Shown one piece after another: positions 20,046-29,339 of a stretch of 64,000 nt of DNA. The DNA lies in assembly GCF_019704315.1 (NCBI RefSeq), contig NZ_AP024597.1, forward strand, positions 558,001-622,000. Reading direction: 5' to 3'. Below the pieces are notes generated by a model, which was given only the letters and a program-made list of their open reading frames with translations, did not search any database and was not told the origin of the DNA. Position numbers and translations under genes: made by a program. The DNA is from Stygiolobus caldivivus (lineage in GTDB: Archaea > Thermoproteota > Thermoprotei_A > Sulfolobales > Sulfolobaceae). Numbering within the stretch: the first letter of the stretch is position 1; each line of letters starts with the position of its first letter.

Positions 20046-21815
20046 ATGTGTGGTATAATAGGCGTGATATCATCAAACGAGAGCAAGAAGCTCTCAGAAA
20101 TTACGATTTCAGCACTCAAAAGGCTTGAATATAGGGGATACGACAGTGTCGGGGTAGCTTCTCTAGGTAGTAAAGGGATAGAGGTGAGAAAAGCCAAAGG
20201 TACAGTAGAGCAAGTCACTGTCAGGAAGAAAATCCCCGATATGTCGGGATATATATTTCTAGGCCATACTAGATGGGCTACCCACGGTGCCCCAACTGAC
20301 TACAATGCCCACCCGCACACGGACTGTTCGGGCAAAATAGCGGTAATCCATAACGGTACCATAAAGAACTTTAAGGAGCTCAAGGCAGAACTTGAATCGT
20401 TGGGCCACAAGTTCACTAGTGAGACGGATACAGAAGTAATACCACATTTAATAGAGGAATTCATGAAGAGGGGGATGGATCCGTTTACTGCATTTAAGTC
20501 TGCCATAAAGTCCCTAGACGGTAGCTACGCAGTATTAGGTATAATCCAAGGGGAGAAGAGGATATTCTTCGCAAAGAGAGACAACCCCCTCGTAATAGGT
20601 CTCGGAGAAGGGGAAAACTATATAGCTAGTGATATACCTGCATTTTTACCTTATACAAAGAGGATTTTAGTCATATCCGACGGTGAAGTCGGTTTCCTAA
20701 CTAATTCAAGCGTGTACATAGAGGACTTAAACGGGAATGCCGTTGATATCCATAAGAGGATAAGGATTATAGACTGGGATGTCGAAACAGCTTCAAAAGA
20801 AGGTTACCCCCACTTTATGATAAAGGAAATCCATGAGTCACCAAAGGCTGTGAGGGATACTATCTCCAGCTTAGTTTCAGACCTAGATGTAGTGGAGAAA
20901 ATAAGTGAGGAGATAAGACAAGCTGAAAGGGTTATCATTACGGGTGCGGGAACCAGTTATCACGCAGGGCTTTATTTCTCTCTCTTGTTATCGAGGGAGG
21001 GTTTAACCGCGATCCCCCTAGTCGCTTCAGAATACTACAACTTGAAAGGAAGGAAGGGGGACTTAGTGGTAGCAATTAGCCAGAGCGGAGAGACAATCGA
21101 TGTATTACTGTCTATACGTAAACTTAAGAGTGAAGGTGCTAAAATAGTCTCAATTACTAACGTTATAGAAAGTGCAATAGCGAGAGAAAGCGACTATAAG
21201 GTCTACATGAGGGCAGGCCCAGAAATAGGTGTAGCCGCTACAAAGACTTTTACTACCCAGGTCGCAACTCTCCTGTTCTTATACTCTTACACATTCGGTA
21301 AAGAGTGGAAATCCTTAAAGGAAGCTGACAAGGAAGTTGAACAGGCTATAAACTTAACGGAAGGTTTTACTAAGAGAATAGGAGAAGAACTATCTAAAAA
21401 GGCTAGTGTCTATTATCTAGGAAGGGGGCTTTCACTACCTCTGGCCATGGAAGGTGCACTGAAGATCAAAGAGGTGTCCTATGTACATGCAGAGGCATAC
21501 CCTGCTGGTGAGAGTAAACACGGCCCTATTTCTCTGGTAGAGAGCGGGTTCCCCGTAGTATTTATTAATGATGGTGAAATGCCCGAATTACTGAAAAATA
21601 ACGTAATGGAAATGAAGGCTAGAGGGGGTAAAATATTCACAATTAGTGTAAACAAGAAGATAGGAGAGGCTGACACAGAAGTCTTCCTCAGTTCCAAGTT
21701 CCCAGTACTCTCAATATCTCCAGTTATACAGTTGATCGCTTATTACGCGGCCGTAAGTAAGGGGTTAGACCCAGATAAACCGAGGAACCTGGCTAAGACC
21801 GTTACTGTAGAGTAA
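20046..21815 (+). CDS. glmS: Glutamine-fructose-6-phosphate aminotransferase (isomerizing)
   Basis: Makes glucosamine 6-phosphate from fructose 6-phosphate and glutamine, the entry to amino-sugar synthesis for glycans. 589 residues. N-terminal glutamine amidotransferase class II domain with the nucleophile Cys2 directly after Met (MCGIIG), GHTRWATHG and HNGTIKNF; then two SIS sugar-isomerase domains with ITGAGTSYHAGL and SQSGETIDVL, ATKTFTTQ, YPAGESKHGPISL; and the conserved C-terminus [12 protein letters not shown]. The exposed Cys2 fixes the start at 20046. The 3' end overlaps the convergent ThrRS editing gene by 14 bases. Confidence 0.96.
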   Translation: MCGIIGVISSNESKKLSEITISALKRLEYRGYDSVGVASLGSKGIEVRKAKGTVEQVTVRKKIPDMSGYIFLGHTRWATHGAPTDYNAHPHTDCSGKIAVIHNGTIKNFKELKAELESLGHKFTSETDTEVIPHLIEEFMKRGMDPFTAFKSAIKSLDGSYAVLGIIQGEKRIFFAKRDNPLVIGLGEGENYIASDIPAFLPYTKRILVISDGEVGFLTNSSVYIEDLNGNAVDIHKRIRIIDWDVETASKEGYPHFMIKEIHESPKAVRDTISSLVSDLDVVEKISEEIRQAERVIITGAGTSYHAGLYFSLLLSREGLTAIPLVASEYYNLKGRKGDLVVAISQSGETIDVLLSIRKLKSEGAKIVSITNVIESAIARESDYKVYMRAGPEIGVAATKTFTTQVATLLFLYSYTFGKEWKSLKEADKEVEQAINLTEGFTKRIGEELSKKASVYYLGRGLSLPLAMEGALKIKEVSYVHAEAYPAGESKHGPISLVESGFPVVFINDGEMPELLKNNVMEMKARGGKIFTISVNKKIGEADTEVFLSSKFPVLSISPVIQLIAYYAAVSKGLDPDKPRNLAKTVTVE

Positions 21816-22974
21816 CATACTTTTTAGGTCTCTTAGAGACAAGTAAGGGTAAGAAAGGCTGTAGAGATAAGGGGTCTTGTGCTTTTATCTCTTTTCGTAA
21901 CTCATCCGCGGTGTAACTCCTCTGCTCGTTTCCTTTTCGTATCTTCACCGTCAACGAACCGGTTTTAACTTCTCTCTCCCCTAGTAGCACTAGATAGGGG
22001 ATCCATTCCTTACCTGCCCTAGCAATTTTGGAGCCTAAACCGTCTTCTGTATCATCAATATCTACCCTCGACCCTATCTGTGAGGCCAGTGTTACCGCCT
22101 CATTTATAAACTCCCTTTTTACCGGGATTATTCTGACTTGAACTGGCGAAAGCCACAAGGGTAATGTAGGGGGGTTTTCCCTTGACGCATTTAAAAGGTA
22201 ATAATAGGTGAGTAGGTTAACGTTGATCGTGGAATAGCCCTTATTGCCCTTAGCCCTCACGATATAAGTATTCTTAGAGTCAGTAAAACTATCTGGTATA
22301 CCGTTGACTTCGCTCTTGGTCTTTACTTTAATGGTCGGTTCCTCATTTATACAAGGGAGCCTCCTCCCAGAAGGAGTTGAATAGGATATTACCATTTCCC
22401 CGTTTTCCGGCTCCCCTTCTCCTTCTATTATCACATCTGGCTTAGCTAAGTACCTTAAATACTCGAGTGTAGCCCTCCTCATAAAGGTAGAATGGGGAGA
22501 GCTGGAAAAACCAAACTTCTCACAAACCTTAAGTTCCTCGCTCTTCTGGTAGTTTACCTCTCCTTCCCTTATACGCTTTGATAGCTCACTTAAAGGGTGC
22601 CCGTAACAGTCTATCATAAACTGTTTATACCACCCGAAAGGTGTCCTATAGACTTCTTTGCCCAGAGCCTTAGACATCTTGTCCTCAAATAACTTGAGCA
22701 ATGAAATAGCTTGGGCCGGCCTTTCTAAATTGTCTGAAAGGTGGGCATAAGGGTAAATCACGACAGAACTCGCCTTAACGTCGTTGAAGACGCTTACCAC
22801 TTCGCTCACAGCCTTATCCACTAATTCCTCACTATCACCCTTTTCGATAGTAGTAAATACTACTAGTACGTTTTCCTTTTCTAAAGACGGTATTTTCGGC
22901 TCTTCAGGCTCCTTAATAGCCTTCTCCTTGACCGAGAAAGAGAATTTAGATGCGTGGATAAGTAAAAGGATCAT
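21802..22974 (-). CDS. Free-standing threonyl-tRNA synthetase editing protein (ThrRS-ed)
   Basis: Removes serine mis-attached to tRNA-Thr. About 390 residues: an archaeal ThrRS N-terminal editing domain (about 1-140, with [10 protein letters not shown] and VIYPYAHLS), a remnant of the synthetase catalytic region in the middle that lacks the full class II aminoacylation core, and an anticodon-binding domain at the C-terminus ([17 protein letters not shown]). Known: several Crenarchaeota, including Sulfolobus, split ThrRS into a catalytic protein without editing and this trans-editing protein. The gene overlaps the upstream nuclease gene by 4 bases, so the two are co-transcribed. Confidence 0.88.
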   Translation of the reverse strand: MILLLIHASKFSFSVKEKAIKEPEEPKIPSLEKENVLVVFTTIEKGDSEELVDKAVSEVVSVFNDVKASSVVIYPYAHLSDNLERPAQAISLLKLFEDKMSKALGKEVYRTPFGWYKQFMIDCYGHPLSELSKRIREGEVNYQKSEELKVCEKFGFSSSPHSTFMRRATLEYLRYLAKPDVIIEGEGEPENGEMVISYSTPSGRRLPCINEEPTIKVKTKSEVNGIPDSFTDSKNTYIVRAKGNKGYSTINVNLLTYYYLLNASRENPPTLPLWLSPVQVRIIPVKREFINEAVTLASQIGSRVDIDDTEDGLGSKIARAGKEWIPYLVLLGEREVKTGSLTVKIRKGNEQRSYTADELRKEIKAQDPLSLQPFLPLLVSKRPKKYVTLQ

Positions 22975-24239
22975 ACACTTATCTCCTTACCATTTTCAGC
23001 AACTTCGACATATATTCCTAACTCTCTCCTAACCTCTTCGGCAAGTTTAGAGGAGCTCGCAGGGTCGCCGTGCACCAGCACCACTTTCTCCAAGTTCCTA
23101 GCTGCCTTGATGATCTGTTTGAGTTGCTCTTTCCCTGCATGGCTGGAAAAGTCGAAGAGCTGAAACCTAGCTTTTAACATAGGGGAATACTCATCAAATT
23201 TCCCTGTCTCGAGCAACCTCCTCCCTGGAGTATTTTCAGCTTGATAACTTACCAGAAATACGGCGTTCTTCGGGTTGTCGGCTACCTTTTTGAAGTAGTA
23301 CACGGCAGGCCCTCCTTTGAGCATACCCGCACTGCTTACAATTACACCTTCGCCCCTCGTAGCCTTATTCCTGTTCCCCCACCCTTCAACGTACTTAAAG
23401 TTGTCGTAAGCCCTCTTTAAAGCCGGATAATTATTTATGAACTCGGGGTTATGGATCATAAGCTCAGTTATCTCCTTTACCATGCCGTCATAAAATACGG
23501 GGTACTCAAGCTTCCTATCAGCTAAAACAGAGAGGATCTCCTGGCTCCTCGAAAGGCTAAACGCCGGCACTAGGACTGTCCCACCTTCTTCTAGTACTTC
23601 CTTAGTTGACTCATAGAACTCCTCTTCAACTGTCTTCCTATCGGGGTGGTTAAACCTACCGTAAGTGCTCTCCATTACTAGGACGTTAACGTCCCTCAAG
23701 AAGTCCAAGTCAGCCGGGCTTACTAAATGTGTGTTAGTCAAGTTTATGTCCCCCGTGTACGCGATGACATGTTTATCTGTCTTTACCTTAATTATAGCAC
23801 TCCCCGGTATGTGGCCCGCGTTGCCCAGTTCCAGTTTAAACGAGTCTACCTCGAACTCTTTATAGTAATCAACGGTCCTAAAGTTGTCCATAGTCTTCTT
23901 CACTTCTACCCACTCAAAGGGGAGCTTTGCACCAGATAACTTCAAGAAGTCTTTTAACATTATTTCAGTAATTAGCCTCGTTATCCTAGTCCCGTAAACC
24001 GGGTAGTTCCCTGAAATCTGGTATAGGGGCAAAGCACCTACATGGTCCAAGTGTGAGTGGGAAACTACAAAGCCTTTAATCTTGCCCGGTGCGTCTTGCA
24101 AAGGTAAATTGGGGTTGTCGTTTGGGTCAAAGTTTACTCCGTAATCGAGTACTACTGCCGAACCTCCCTTCTCTACCTCAATAGCCGCTCTGCCTACTTC
24201 TTTTCCTCCGCCTAGAATTTTTATTGTGTAATTACTCAT
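22971..24239 (-). CDS. RNase J-type/aCPSF2 metallo-beta-lactamase ribonuclease
   Basis: RNA-processing exonuclease/endonuclease of the beta-CASP family; the Sulfolobus member of this size (422 residues) was described as a 5'-3' exonuclease. Seen: metal-binding [10 protein letters not shown], the GHIPGSA and YTGDI motifs, and beta-CASP features [43 protein letters not shown] and LVHGD. It lacks N-terminal KH domains, so it is not aCPSF1. It shares an operon with ThrRS-ed, a translation-quality gene, and lies beside NAC, which is divergent. Confidence 0.88.
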   Translation of the reverse strand: MSNYTIKILGGGKEVGRAAIEVEKGGSAVVLDYGVNFDPNDNPNLPLQDAPGKIKGFVVSHSHLDHVGALPLYQISGNYPVYGTRITRLITEIMLKDFLKLSGAKLPFEWVEVKKTMDNFRTVDYYKEFEVDSFKLELGNAGHIPGSAIIKVKTDKHVIAYTGDINLTNTHLVSPADLDFLRDVNVLVMESTYGRFNHPDRKTVEEEFYESTKEVLEEGGTVLVPAFSLSRSQEILSVLADRKLEYPVFYDGMVKEITELMIHNPEFINNYPALKRAYDNFKYVEGWGNRNKATRGEGVIVSSAGMLKGGPAVYYFKKVADNPKNAVFLVSYQAENTPGRRLLETGKFDEYSPMLKARFQLFDFSSHAGKEQLKQIIKAARNLEKVVLVHGDPASSSKLAEEVRRELGIYVEVAENGKEISV

Positions 24240-24294
24240 TATGCATTAATCTCTGACCGCCAAGCTATTAAGTTTGTTTTACTGAAGTTAATAT

Positions 24295-24642
24295 GTGAAA
24301 GTAAAACCTAACCAGTTTAAAAACTTGGAGAGGATGCTGGGGATAAAGACAGAACAGATAGACGCTATTAAGGTCATAATAGAGCTCCAAGACAAGACGT
24401 TAGTGATCGAAAACCCTTCAGTACTAAAGATGACACAACAGGGACAAGAGATATACACAGTAATAGGCAGTGCTAAGGAACAAGTTAAAGAGCAGAAAGT
24501 AGAAATTAGTGATGAAGACGTGAAGTTCGTGATGGAGCAGACGGGGAAGAGCGAGAACGAGGTCAGGGAAGCATTACAGAAGACAAACGGGGACATTGCA
24601 CAAGCCATACTCTTACTTACCGGGGGAGAGAATAAGGGGTAA
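24295..24642 (+). CDS. nac: Nascent polypeptide-associated complex protein
   Basis: Ribosome-bound chaperone that contacts emerging proteins; archaeal NAC forms homodimers. 115 residues: NAC domain (about 30-65, IELQDKTLVIENPSVLKM) and a C-terminal UBA domain (about 75-113, DVKFVMEQTGKSENEVREAL). The start is GTG 24295; an out-of-frame ATG two bases before it should not be confused with the start. Divergent from the RNase J-type gene with 55 bases between starts. Confidence 0.92.
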   Translation: MKVKPNQFKNLERMLGIKTEQIDAIKVIIELQDKTLVIENPSVLKMTQQGQEIYTVIGSAKEQVKEQKVEISDEDVKFVMEQTGKSENEVREALQKTNGDIAQAILLLTGGENKG

Positions 24643-25670
24643 ATACCCCGTTTTTATCTTTATGAACCTACTCCCTTGACTTTAGTGAACACATCGAGGA
24701 ATGGCAAGAAAAAAGCTAGGGAAAAAAGTTAGAGGGGTCAGCCCGAGATGCGTATTAACGGCTCAGATAAACTGTGAAATTTTCTTATTTATACGTGCGG
24801 TATTTCTTAGAAACCGTGGTACCAGATATGGACTGTTTACCTAAAGGTAGTGAGGGTTAAATGCCCTTATTTACGTATTTGGATATAAAGATATGAAAGT
24901 GACGGCTTTCTACGGTAGAGGGGAATAAATTAAGCCATGCCACTACACCACACCTAAACAGACGTTAAGTCACGTTACATTTATTATGGAAAGGACTATA
25001 AGAGCAGTGCAGACGTTATATATACCCCCTCCCCCACGTTCATGACGTGTCGCGGGCGTATGCTTGGTCATCCCGCTAAAGGGGCGGAAAAAGATGAACG
25101 AGTGGTATTATCTGTAAAATCCTTACATCTCATGTGTTTTCATTAAATAGGGATATATTATCTATTATTAATAGAAAGATAGCATATATTTTCTGGTTTA
25201 GATCATCTGACCCTAAGCATTAAACGTAAAAAATTAAGGTATAAGTACTGAGGAAAGTGTTAGAGGTAATACTCGAGCACAACGATTTTTAATAAACGCT
25301 AAACGAGTAATCTCCTTTGACTTCAACAAGGACTAAGTGCTGAGGGTTTAGGCTTAAATTTATTAAGATTTAGTAAAAGCCCAAGTCCCACGAGTAATTC
25401 CCCGTAAATTCATCCTGAGTTAAAGGCGCAGCTTTAACACATCTCAGGTTTTATCACGTCCTTGATAATAGCCCTAATGTACAGATGAGAGGGTAGCGGG
25501 TTAAGGGTTACAAAGGAAAAATAAGGAGTATCAAGGCAGAATACTTTATACACGATTAACCCTCGTGTCCTACTCTCATCAAGACTAAGGTCAAAAATGG
25601 AGAGGTCTTTTTCCATAATACCCTCAAAGGCGTGAGATAGCTGACGTAAATTGTTATAAACTAAGAAGAG
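24643..25670. other. Long gene-free region with a GC-rich structured island
   Basis: About 1.0 kb between nac and tRNA-Ala. No frame with coding character is visible; a 60-codon minus-strand frame at 25434-25616 has no recognisable features and was not called. Bases 25028-25087 form a GC-rich block with paired stems (see the separate entry). A weaker stem AGCC/GGCT lies near 24740-24770. The rest is AT-rich and without obvious content. Confidence 0.5.
25028..25087 (+). ncRNA. Candidate structured RNA (GC-rich island)
   Basis: A 60-base GC-rich block in AT-rich surroundings. It can form a closing helix CCTCCCC (25028-25034) with GGGGCGG (25081-25087, one mismatch) around two hairpins: ACGT/ACGT at 25036-25048 and GCGGG/CCCGC at 25052-25076. 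In AT-rich thermophiles such islands often mark non-coding RNAs. A TATATATA element at 25016-25024 lies immediately upstream, closer than the usual spacing. Strand is uncertain and no known RNA family was recognised. Confidence 0.35.
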
Positions 25671-25758
<88 letters not shown>

Positions 25759-26352
25759 ACTCAAATCAGTATAATAATTAACTAGATTTAAGTTTTTCCT
25801 AAGCCACTCTACGGTGTTGCTAAAATACTACGTAAATCTTAAACCAATTTTCATTACAACGTTACCCTTAGAAAAGGTAAGTTCAAGACACATCAAAACC
25901 AGCATGACATTGATATTAGGACGAGGATTGGGAGTGCCCTATTTTACGTGTTCAGACACCAGTAGGATATATTACTCGTGATAATGAGTACGTTAAGCTA
26001 TTGATTTTTTTATGATATTCCATCGGTTTCTCCAGTTTTTCTTAAAATCTAGTTTTTAAAGTTCAAACCAAAGAATAAATCACTATCTTATTATCAAAAT
26101 ATTTATAACTATTTACTTAAATTAGCTTATACATCACGGTTTTAAAACCCAACCTCTCTAGAAATCAGATCTGTAATCAAGTACTCTTTATCCTTTCACT
26201 CTAAAAACCGCTTACTAAGTTTTAAAGGGCATTACTATGCTCCATTATCCACTTTACCCAACTTAACTCCGACTCCCCTCTTTATCTCCTTCCACCTAGG
26301 AATTTTATTTATAAAACATCCTTAGGTGTTTCTAAGGGACTTAATTTCGAAG
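25759..26352. other. Gene-free spacer between the two tRNA-Ala genes
   Basis: 594 bases, very AT-rich. No coding frame, repeat or structured element was recognised. The part just above 25758 carries an AT-rich stretch (TTAATTATTATAC on the minus strand) suitable as the promoter of tRNA-Ala(UGC). Confidence 0.5.
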
Positions 26353-26440
<88 letters not shown>

Positions 26441-26489
26441 AAAGTAATATTACCATAATCGCTAAAAAAGCTTTAGGTCATAAAAGGGT

Positions 26490-26565
26490 TGGGCCCGCCG
26501 GGACTTGAACCCGGGACCACGGCGACCCGAACGCCGCATCCTAGTCCAAGCTAGACCACGGGCCC
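26490..26565 (-). tRNA. tRNA-Pro(CGG)
   Basis: 76 bases, no intron. Acceptor stem GGGCCCG/CGGGCCC, anticodon stem CGGCG/CGCCG with loop TTCGGGT giving anticodon CGG, T arm CCGGG-TTCAAGT-CCCGG, discriminator A, no encoded CCA. It lies 49 bases upstream of tRNA-Ala(CGC) on the same strand, so both may be processed from one transcript. Confidence 0.93.
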
Positions 26566-26602
26566 AATAAGATTAATTCCCCCATTACTTATAGCTTTTT
26601 CT

Positions 26603-27295
26603 ATGGACTACCTTATCGAGACACTCGCTAAAAGGATCGCGGGGGACATAAGCTGGAGCGAGTCCCCCGGGGCTTCTATGAGGAAATGGAGGGAAGCCTT
26701 CAACATCTCGCAAGGGGAAATAGCGAGGCATATGGGCATTTCCCAGTCTGTTATCGCAGACTATGAGAGGGGGAGGAGAAAGCCCGGTATCGACTTCCTC
26801 AGGAAGTTCGTGTCAGCCCTAATAGAGATAGACGGAGAAAGGGGGTTCAAAGTCATCAATGAACTGATCAAGGGCTATACCCTAATGCTCCCTTTTATAG
26901 ACGACTTGGGGGACTTCCAGTCCCCAGTAGGGGTGGACGAAATCGTGATGGCAATAGACGGGGTAATACCCAACTCTTTTGTCCCGGAGTCCAGAGTCTA
27001 CGGTTGGGTAATAACTGATAGTATAAAGGCCATAACGAGCCTTAAGGGGCTTGAGTTCTACCAATTGTTAAACTTCATGTTGGGTAGGGTAGTAGTATTT
27101 ACTAACGTCAGTTCAGGTAGGTCACCCCTGATCGCCTTAAAGATAGCCCCTATTAAGCCCTCGATAATAGTACTCCACAGACCGGTAAAGTTAGACCCTC
27201 TAGCCCTATTACTCGCAGAGAAAGACGGCATTACACTGATAGTTTCTACCTTAAAAGACCCTAAGGAAATTAAGGAAAGGATAAGGAAAATTTAG
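26603..27295 (+). CDS. XRE-type helix-turn-helix transcriptional regulator
   Basis: 230 residues. The N-terminal HTH_3 domain (about 27-72) reads MRKWREAFNISQGEIARHMG followed by ISQSVIADYERGRRKPG. The C-terminal 150 residues form an alpha/beta domain of the kind found in archaeal predicted regulators (COG1709-like), with no recognisable ligand site. Start ATG 26603. It lies between the tRNA cluster and the surface-protein genes; whether it controls them is unknown. Confidence 0.85.
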   Translation: MDYLIETLAKRIAGDISWSESPGASMRKWREAFNISQGEIARHMGISQSVIADYERGRRKPGIDFLRKFVSALIEIDGERGFKVINELIKGYTLMLPFIDDLGDFQSPVGVDEIVMAIDGVIPNSFVPESRVYGWVITDSIKAITSLKGLEFYQLLNFMLGRVVVFTNVSSGRSPLIALKIAPIKPSIIVLHRPVKLDPLALLLAEKDGITLIVSTLKDPKEIKERIRKI

Positions 27296-27404
27296 CTAGT
27301 CCAATAAAAAGTGGGTACTTGTACGACTTTACCCTGAACTCTGGGGGGTTAAGATAAAAAAATAAAAACTAACTCGCTTAATAAAAAACCTTATCGTTTA
27401 CATT

Positions 27405-29339
27405 TTACTTCCTTAGGAATATTACAGCTACTACAGCAGCAATAACTACTATTACTACGATAATAAGTATTGGTAGGAGGCTCAATGTTGTCGTTTGCGA
27501 GGTAGAAGGTGGGGTAGGCGGTGGAGTTATCGACACCGAGGAACTAGTGCTTGTTGTTGGTGGTGTTGTGCTTGTTGTTGGTGGTGTTGTAGAGGTATGA
27601 GTACTGGTACTAGGCTGTGTAGAGGTTGGTGGTGTTGTGCTTGTTGTTGGTGGTATCGTACTAGTATGAGTAGACGGTGGGCTTACTACATTTACTGTTA
27701 TAGTAGTGCTGTTCGTGGCACCGTTACTGCTCGCTTCTACTTCTACATGGTAAGTGGCTACGTTACTGAATACGTAACTCAAGGTGTACACCCCGTTATT
27801 CATCGTTATATTGACCGGGACCCCGTTAATCGTAGCCGTTAACGTTACACCATACGGGCTGTTAGTAGCTACTTTGATACCGAAAGTCACCGCGGTTCCT
27901 TCATACACTGTAATTGTAGGAGATGGACTAATTGTCATCGTACTACCGTTAGGTAATTTTTCAGATACTTGGTTTAGTGACAAGCCTAAGTATATCGGGG
28001 TCAAATACACCTTTACCGTCATATTACTGCTTAGTGTTATCACTGTAGAGTTAGCTATGTATTTTAAAGCACTGACTGAGACGTTTACTTTGCTGCCTGT
28101 GGGGAGAGTTAGCTGAGTTAACCCTTGAGAGTTTGTAGTATAAGTGTTGATAGCCTGCATAGTGCTTACGTTATACACCGTTACTTTAGCGCCCGGTATC
28201 GGTAACCCCGCGGGGGTCACAGCCTCAATAGTTAGTGTGCTAAGGGCTACCGGTTTGCTCGGTATACTTAAGCTCACTGTCCCCGTTGGTGATTTAATCT
28301 GGACTTGAGCTTGGTAGAACTGGGGTAACTTCAGTATCACGGAGTCGTTAGAGTACGCCCACGGTATATTAGCCCCGTACACGTTTGCGTTAAACGCTGG
28401 GAGAGGCGGAGGGAATATAGAGTAAGTCCCTCCACTAGTATTCGTTAGGGTAATTGTCTGGGTACCGCTTAGAGTAGTTAGTGTTATAGTGTAGGTGTTA
28501 GCGAAGGAGAACGGGTAGTTAATTTCTAGATATGTGTTCCCACTTATGTTTTGTGCTTCTACTGTAATGCCGTTCTGAGAATATACTTTCGGAGAAGGTA
28601 GTGATGACATTATACCGTAAGAGACGTTGATCAGCACCAGACCGTATACGTAGGATAAGGGAGCACCAGAACTATTTGTGAATTCATGGTAAATGTATAT
28701 GTAATAAAGCCCCTGCGGTATATCGTTGGGCACTACAAATTCTATTTTTCCGAAAGTGCCGTACGGGCTAGGTGAACAGTAAACTCCTTCATAATAATTA
28801 TTAGCTAGGTCAGAGACGAAATGTCCTTCTGGTATTAGCGAACCCACCGACGAGCTATAGTTATAATCTACAGTGTAGTAATGGCCTGGGACTGCATTAA
28901 ACACATATACGTTTTCGCTCCCGTTAATGCTCATGGTCCCAGTTACCGCGTTTTTCAGTTCAGTGACGTTCACGTCAAAAGTCTGCCCGTTAGCTTCTAC
29001 TTGGTGTACCCCTACTGAAAGGGAAATGGACTCGATCTGGTACGAGTAAGGTTGTAACGTAACCGTAGAGTAGAGGGAGGAGTCTACATACACTGGGACT
29101 TGGGCTGGTGTATCTCTACTGTTTATTATGATAAGGTTAAAAGTCGCGGAGCCACTCGACGTCGGTAGCACTATTTGGGGTGTCGAAGCACCTAGCGGGT
29201 TGATTGACGAATCTGGAAGCACCGTTATGCCCGTGGTAGAATATATTGAAGGGGACTGCGCTAAGTAAATTGGCAAAGTACTAAAAATAAGTAATATCAT
29301 TGGTATTACTATCATTAAGCCTATTAGTCTTCTCAACAT
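27405..29339 (-). CDS. Large membrane-anchored surface protein with Thr/Pro stalk
   Basis: 644 residues. Order: signal peptide (about 1-28), several beta-sandwich regions rich in N-x-S/T sites, a carboxypeptidase-regulatory-like domain (about 378-445, AVTPAGLPIPGAKVTVYNVS), an Ig-like domain (about 455-550), a low-complexity stalk of Thr/Ser/Pro repeats (about 553-612, TTPPTTST units) and a C-terminal membrane helix (LLPILIIVVIVVIAAVVAVIF) ending in LRK. Its layout resembles SlaB (outside beta domains, stalk, C-terminal anchor), with a Thr/Pro stalk where SlaB has a coiled coil. The stalk is probably O-glycosylated. It lies 1.2 kb from slaA, divergently. It may be an extra S-layer anchor or an envelope sugar/protein-binding protein (inference). 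Confidence 0.8.
   Translation of the reverse strand: MLRRLIGLMIVIPMILLIFSTLPIYLAQSPSIYSTTGITVLPDSSINPLGASTPQIVLPTSSGSATFNLIIINSRDTPAQVPVYVDSSLYSTVTLQPYSYQIESISLSVGVHQVEANGQTFDVNVTELKNAVTGTMSINGSENVYVFNAVPGHYYTVDYNYSSSVGSLIPEGHFVSDLANNYYEGVYCSPSPYGTFGKIEFVVPNDIPQGLYYIYIYHEFTNSSGAPLSYVYGLVLINVSYGIMSSLPSPKVYSQNGITVEAQNISGNTYLEINYPFSFANTYTITLTTLSGTQTITLTNTSGGTYSIFPPPLPAFNANVYGANIPWAYSNDSVILKLPQFYQAQVQIKSPTGTVSLSIPSKPVALSTLTIEAVTPAGLPIPGAKVTVYNVSTMQAINTYTTNSQGLTQLTLPTGSKVNVSVSALKYIANSTVITLSSNMTVKVYLTPIYLGLSLNQVSEKLPNGSTMTISPSPTITVYEGTAVTFGIKVATNSPYGVTLTATINGVPVNITMNNGVYTLSYVFSNVATYHVEVEASSNGATNSTTITVNVVSPPSTHTSTIPPTTSTTPPTSTQPSTSTHTSTTPPTTSTTPPTTSTSSSVSITPPPTPPSTSQTTTLSLLPILIIVVIVVIAAVVAVIFLRK
27547..27657 (-). 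repeat. 21-base tandem repeats encoding the Thr/Pro stalk
   Basis: Units of GTGCTTGTTGTTGGTGGTGTT occur back to back at 27547-27567 and 27568-27588, and again, slightly changed, at 27637-27657. They code for repeated TTPPTTST in the surface protein. Such repeats vary in number easily between strains by slippage or recombination. Confidence 0.85.

Noticed and set aside
24726-24790. Weak AGCC/GGCT hairpin in the gap after nac
   Set aside because: Short stem, no promoter-like element and no GC enrichment strong enough to claim an RNA gene.
25541-25600. TTGATGA on the minus strand as a possible C box
   Set aside because: No D' or D box CTGA with proper spacing follows.
25434-25616. 60-codon minus-strand frame in the tRNA-Ala upstream gap
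   Set aside because: No family features, no clear promoter or ribosome-binding site, and ordinary AT-rich surroundings; could be a gene remnant but not supportable.
27547-27657. Short direct repeats that might suggest a CRISPR array
   Set aside because: Units are contiguous 21-mers with no unique spacers and code for TTPPTTST in frame.
27495-28116. Plus-strand frames with Cys/Trp/Arg-rich translations
   Set aside because: They are antisense to the Thr/Pro stalk repeats of the surface-protein gene; the odd composition is only a mirror of the repeat.
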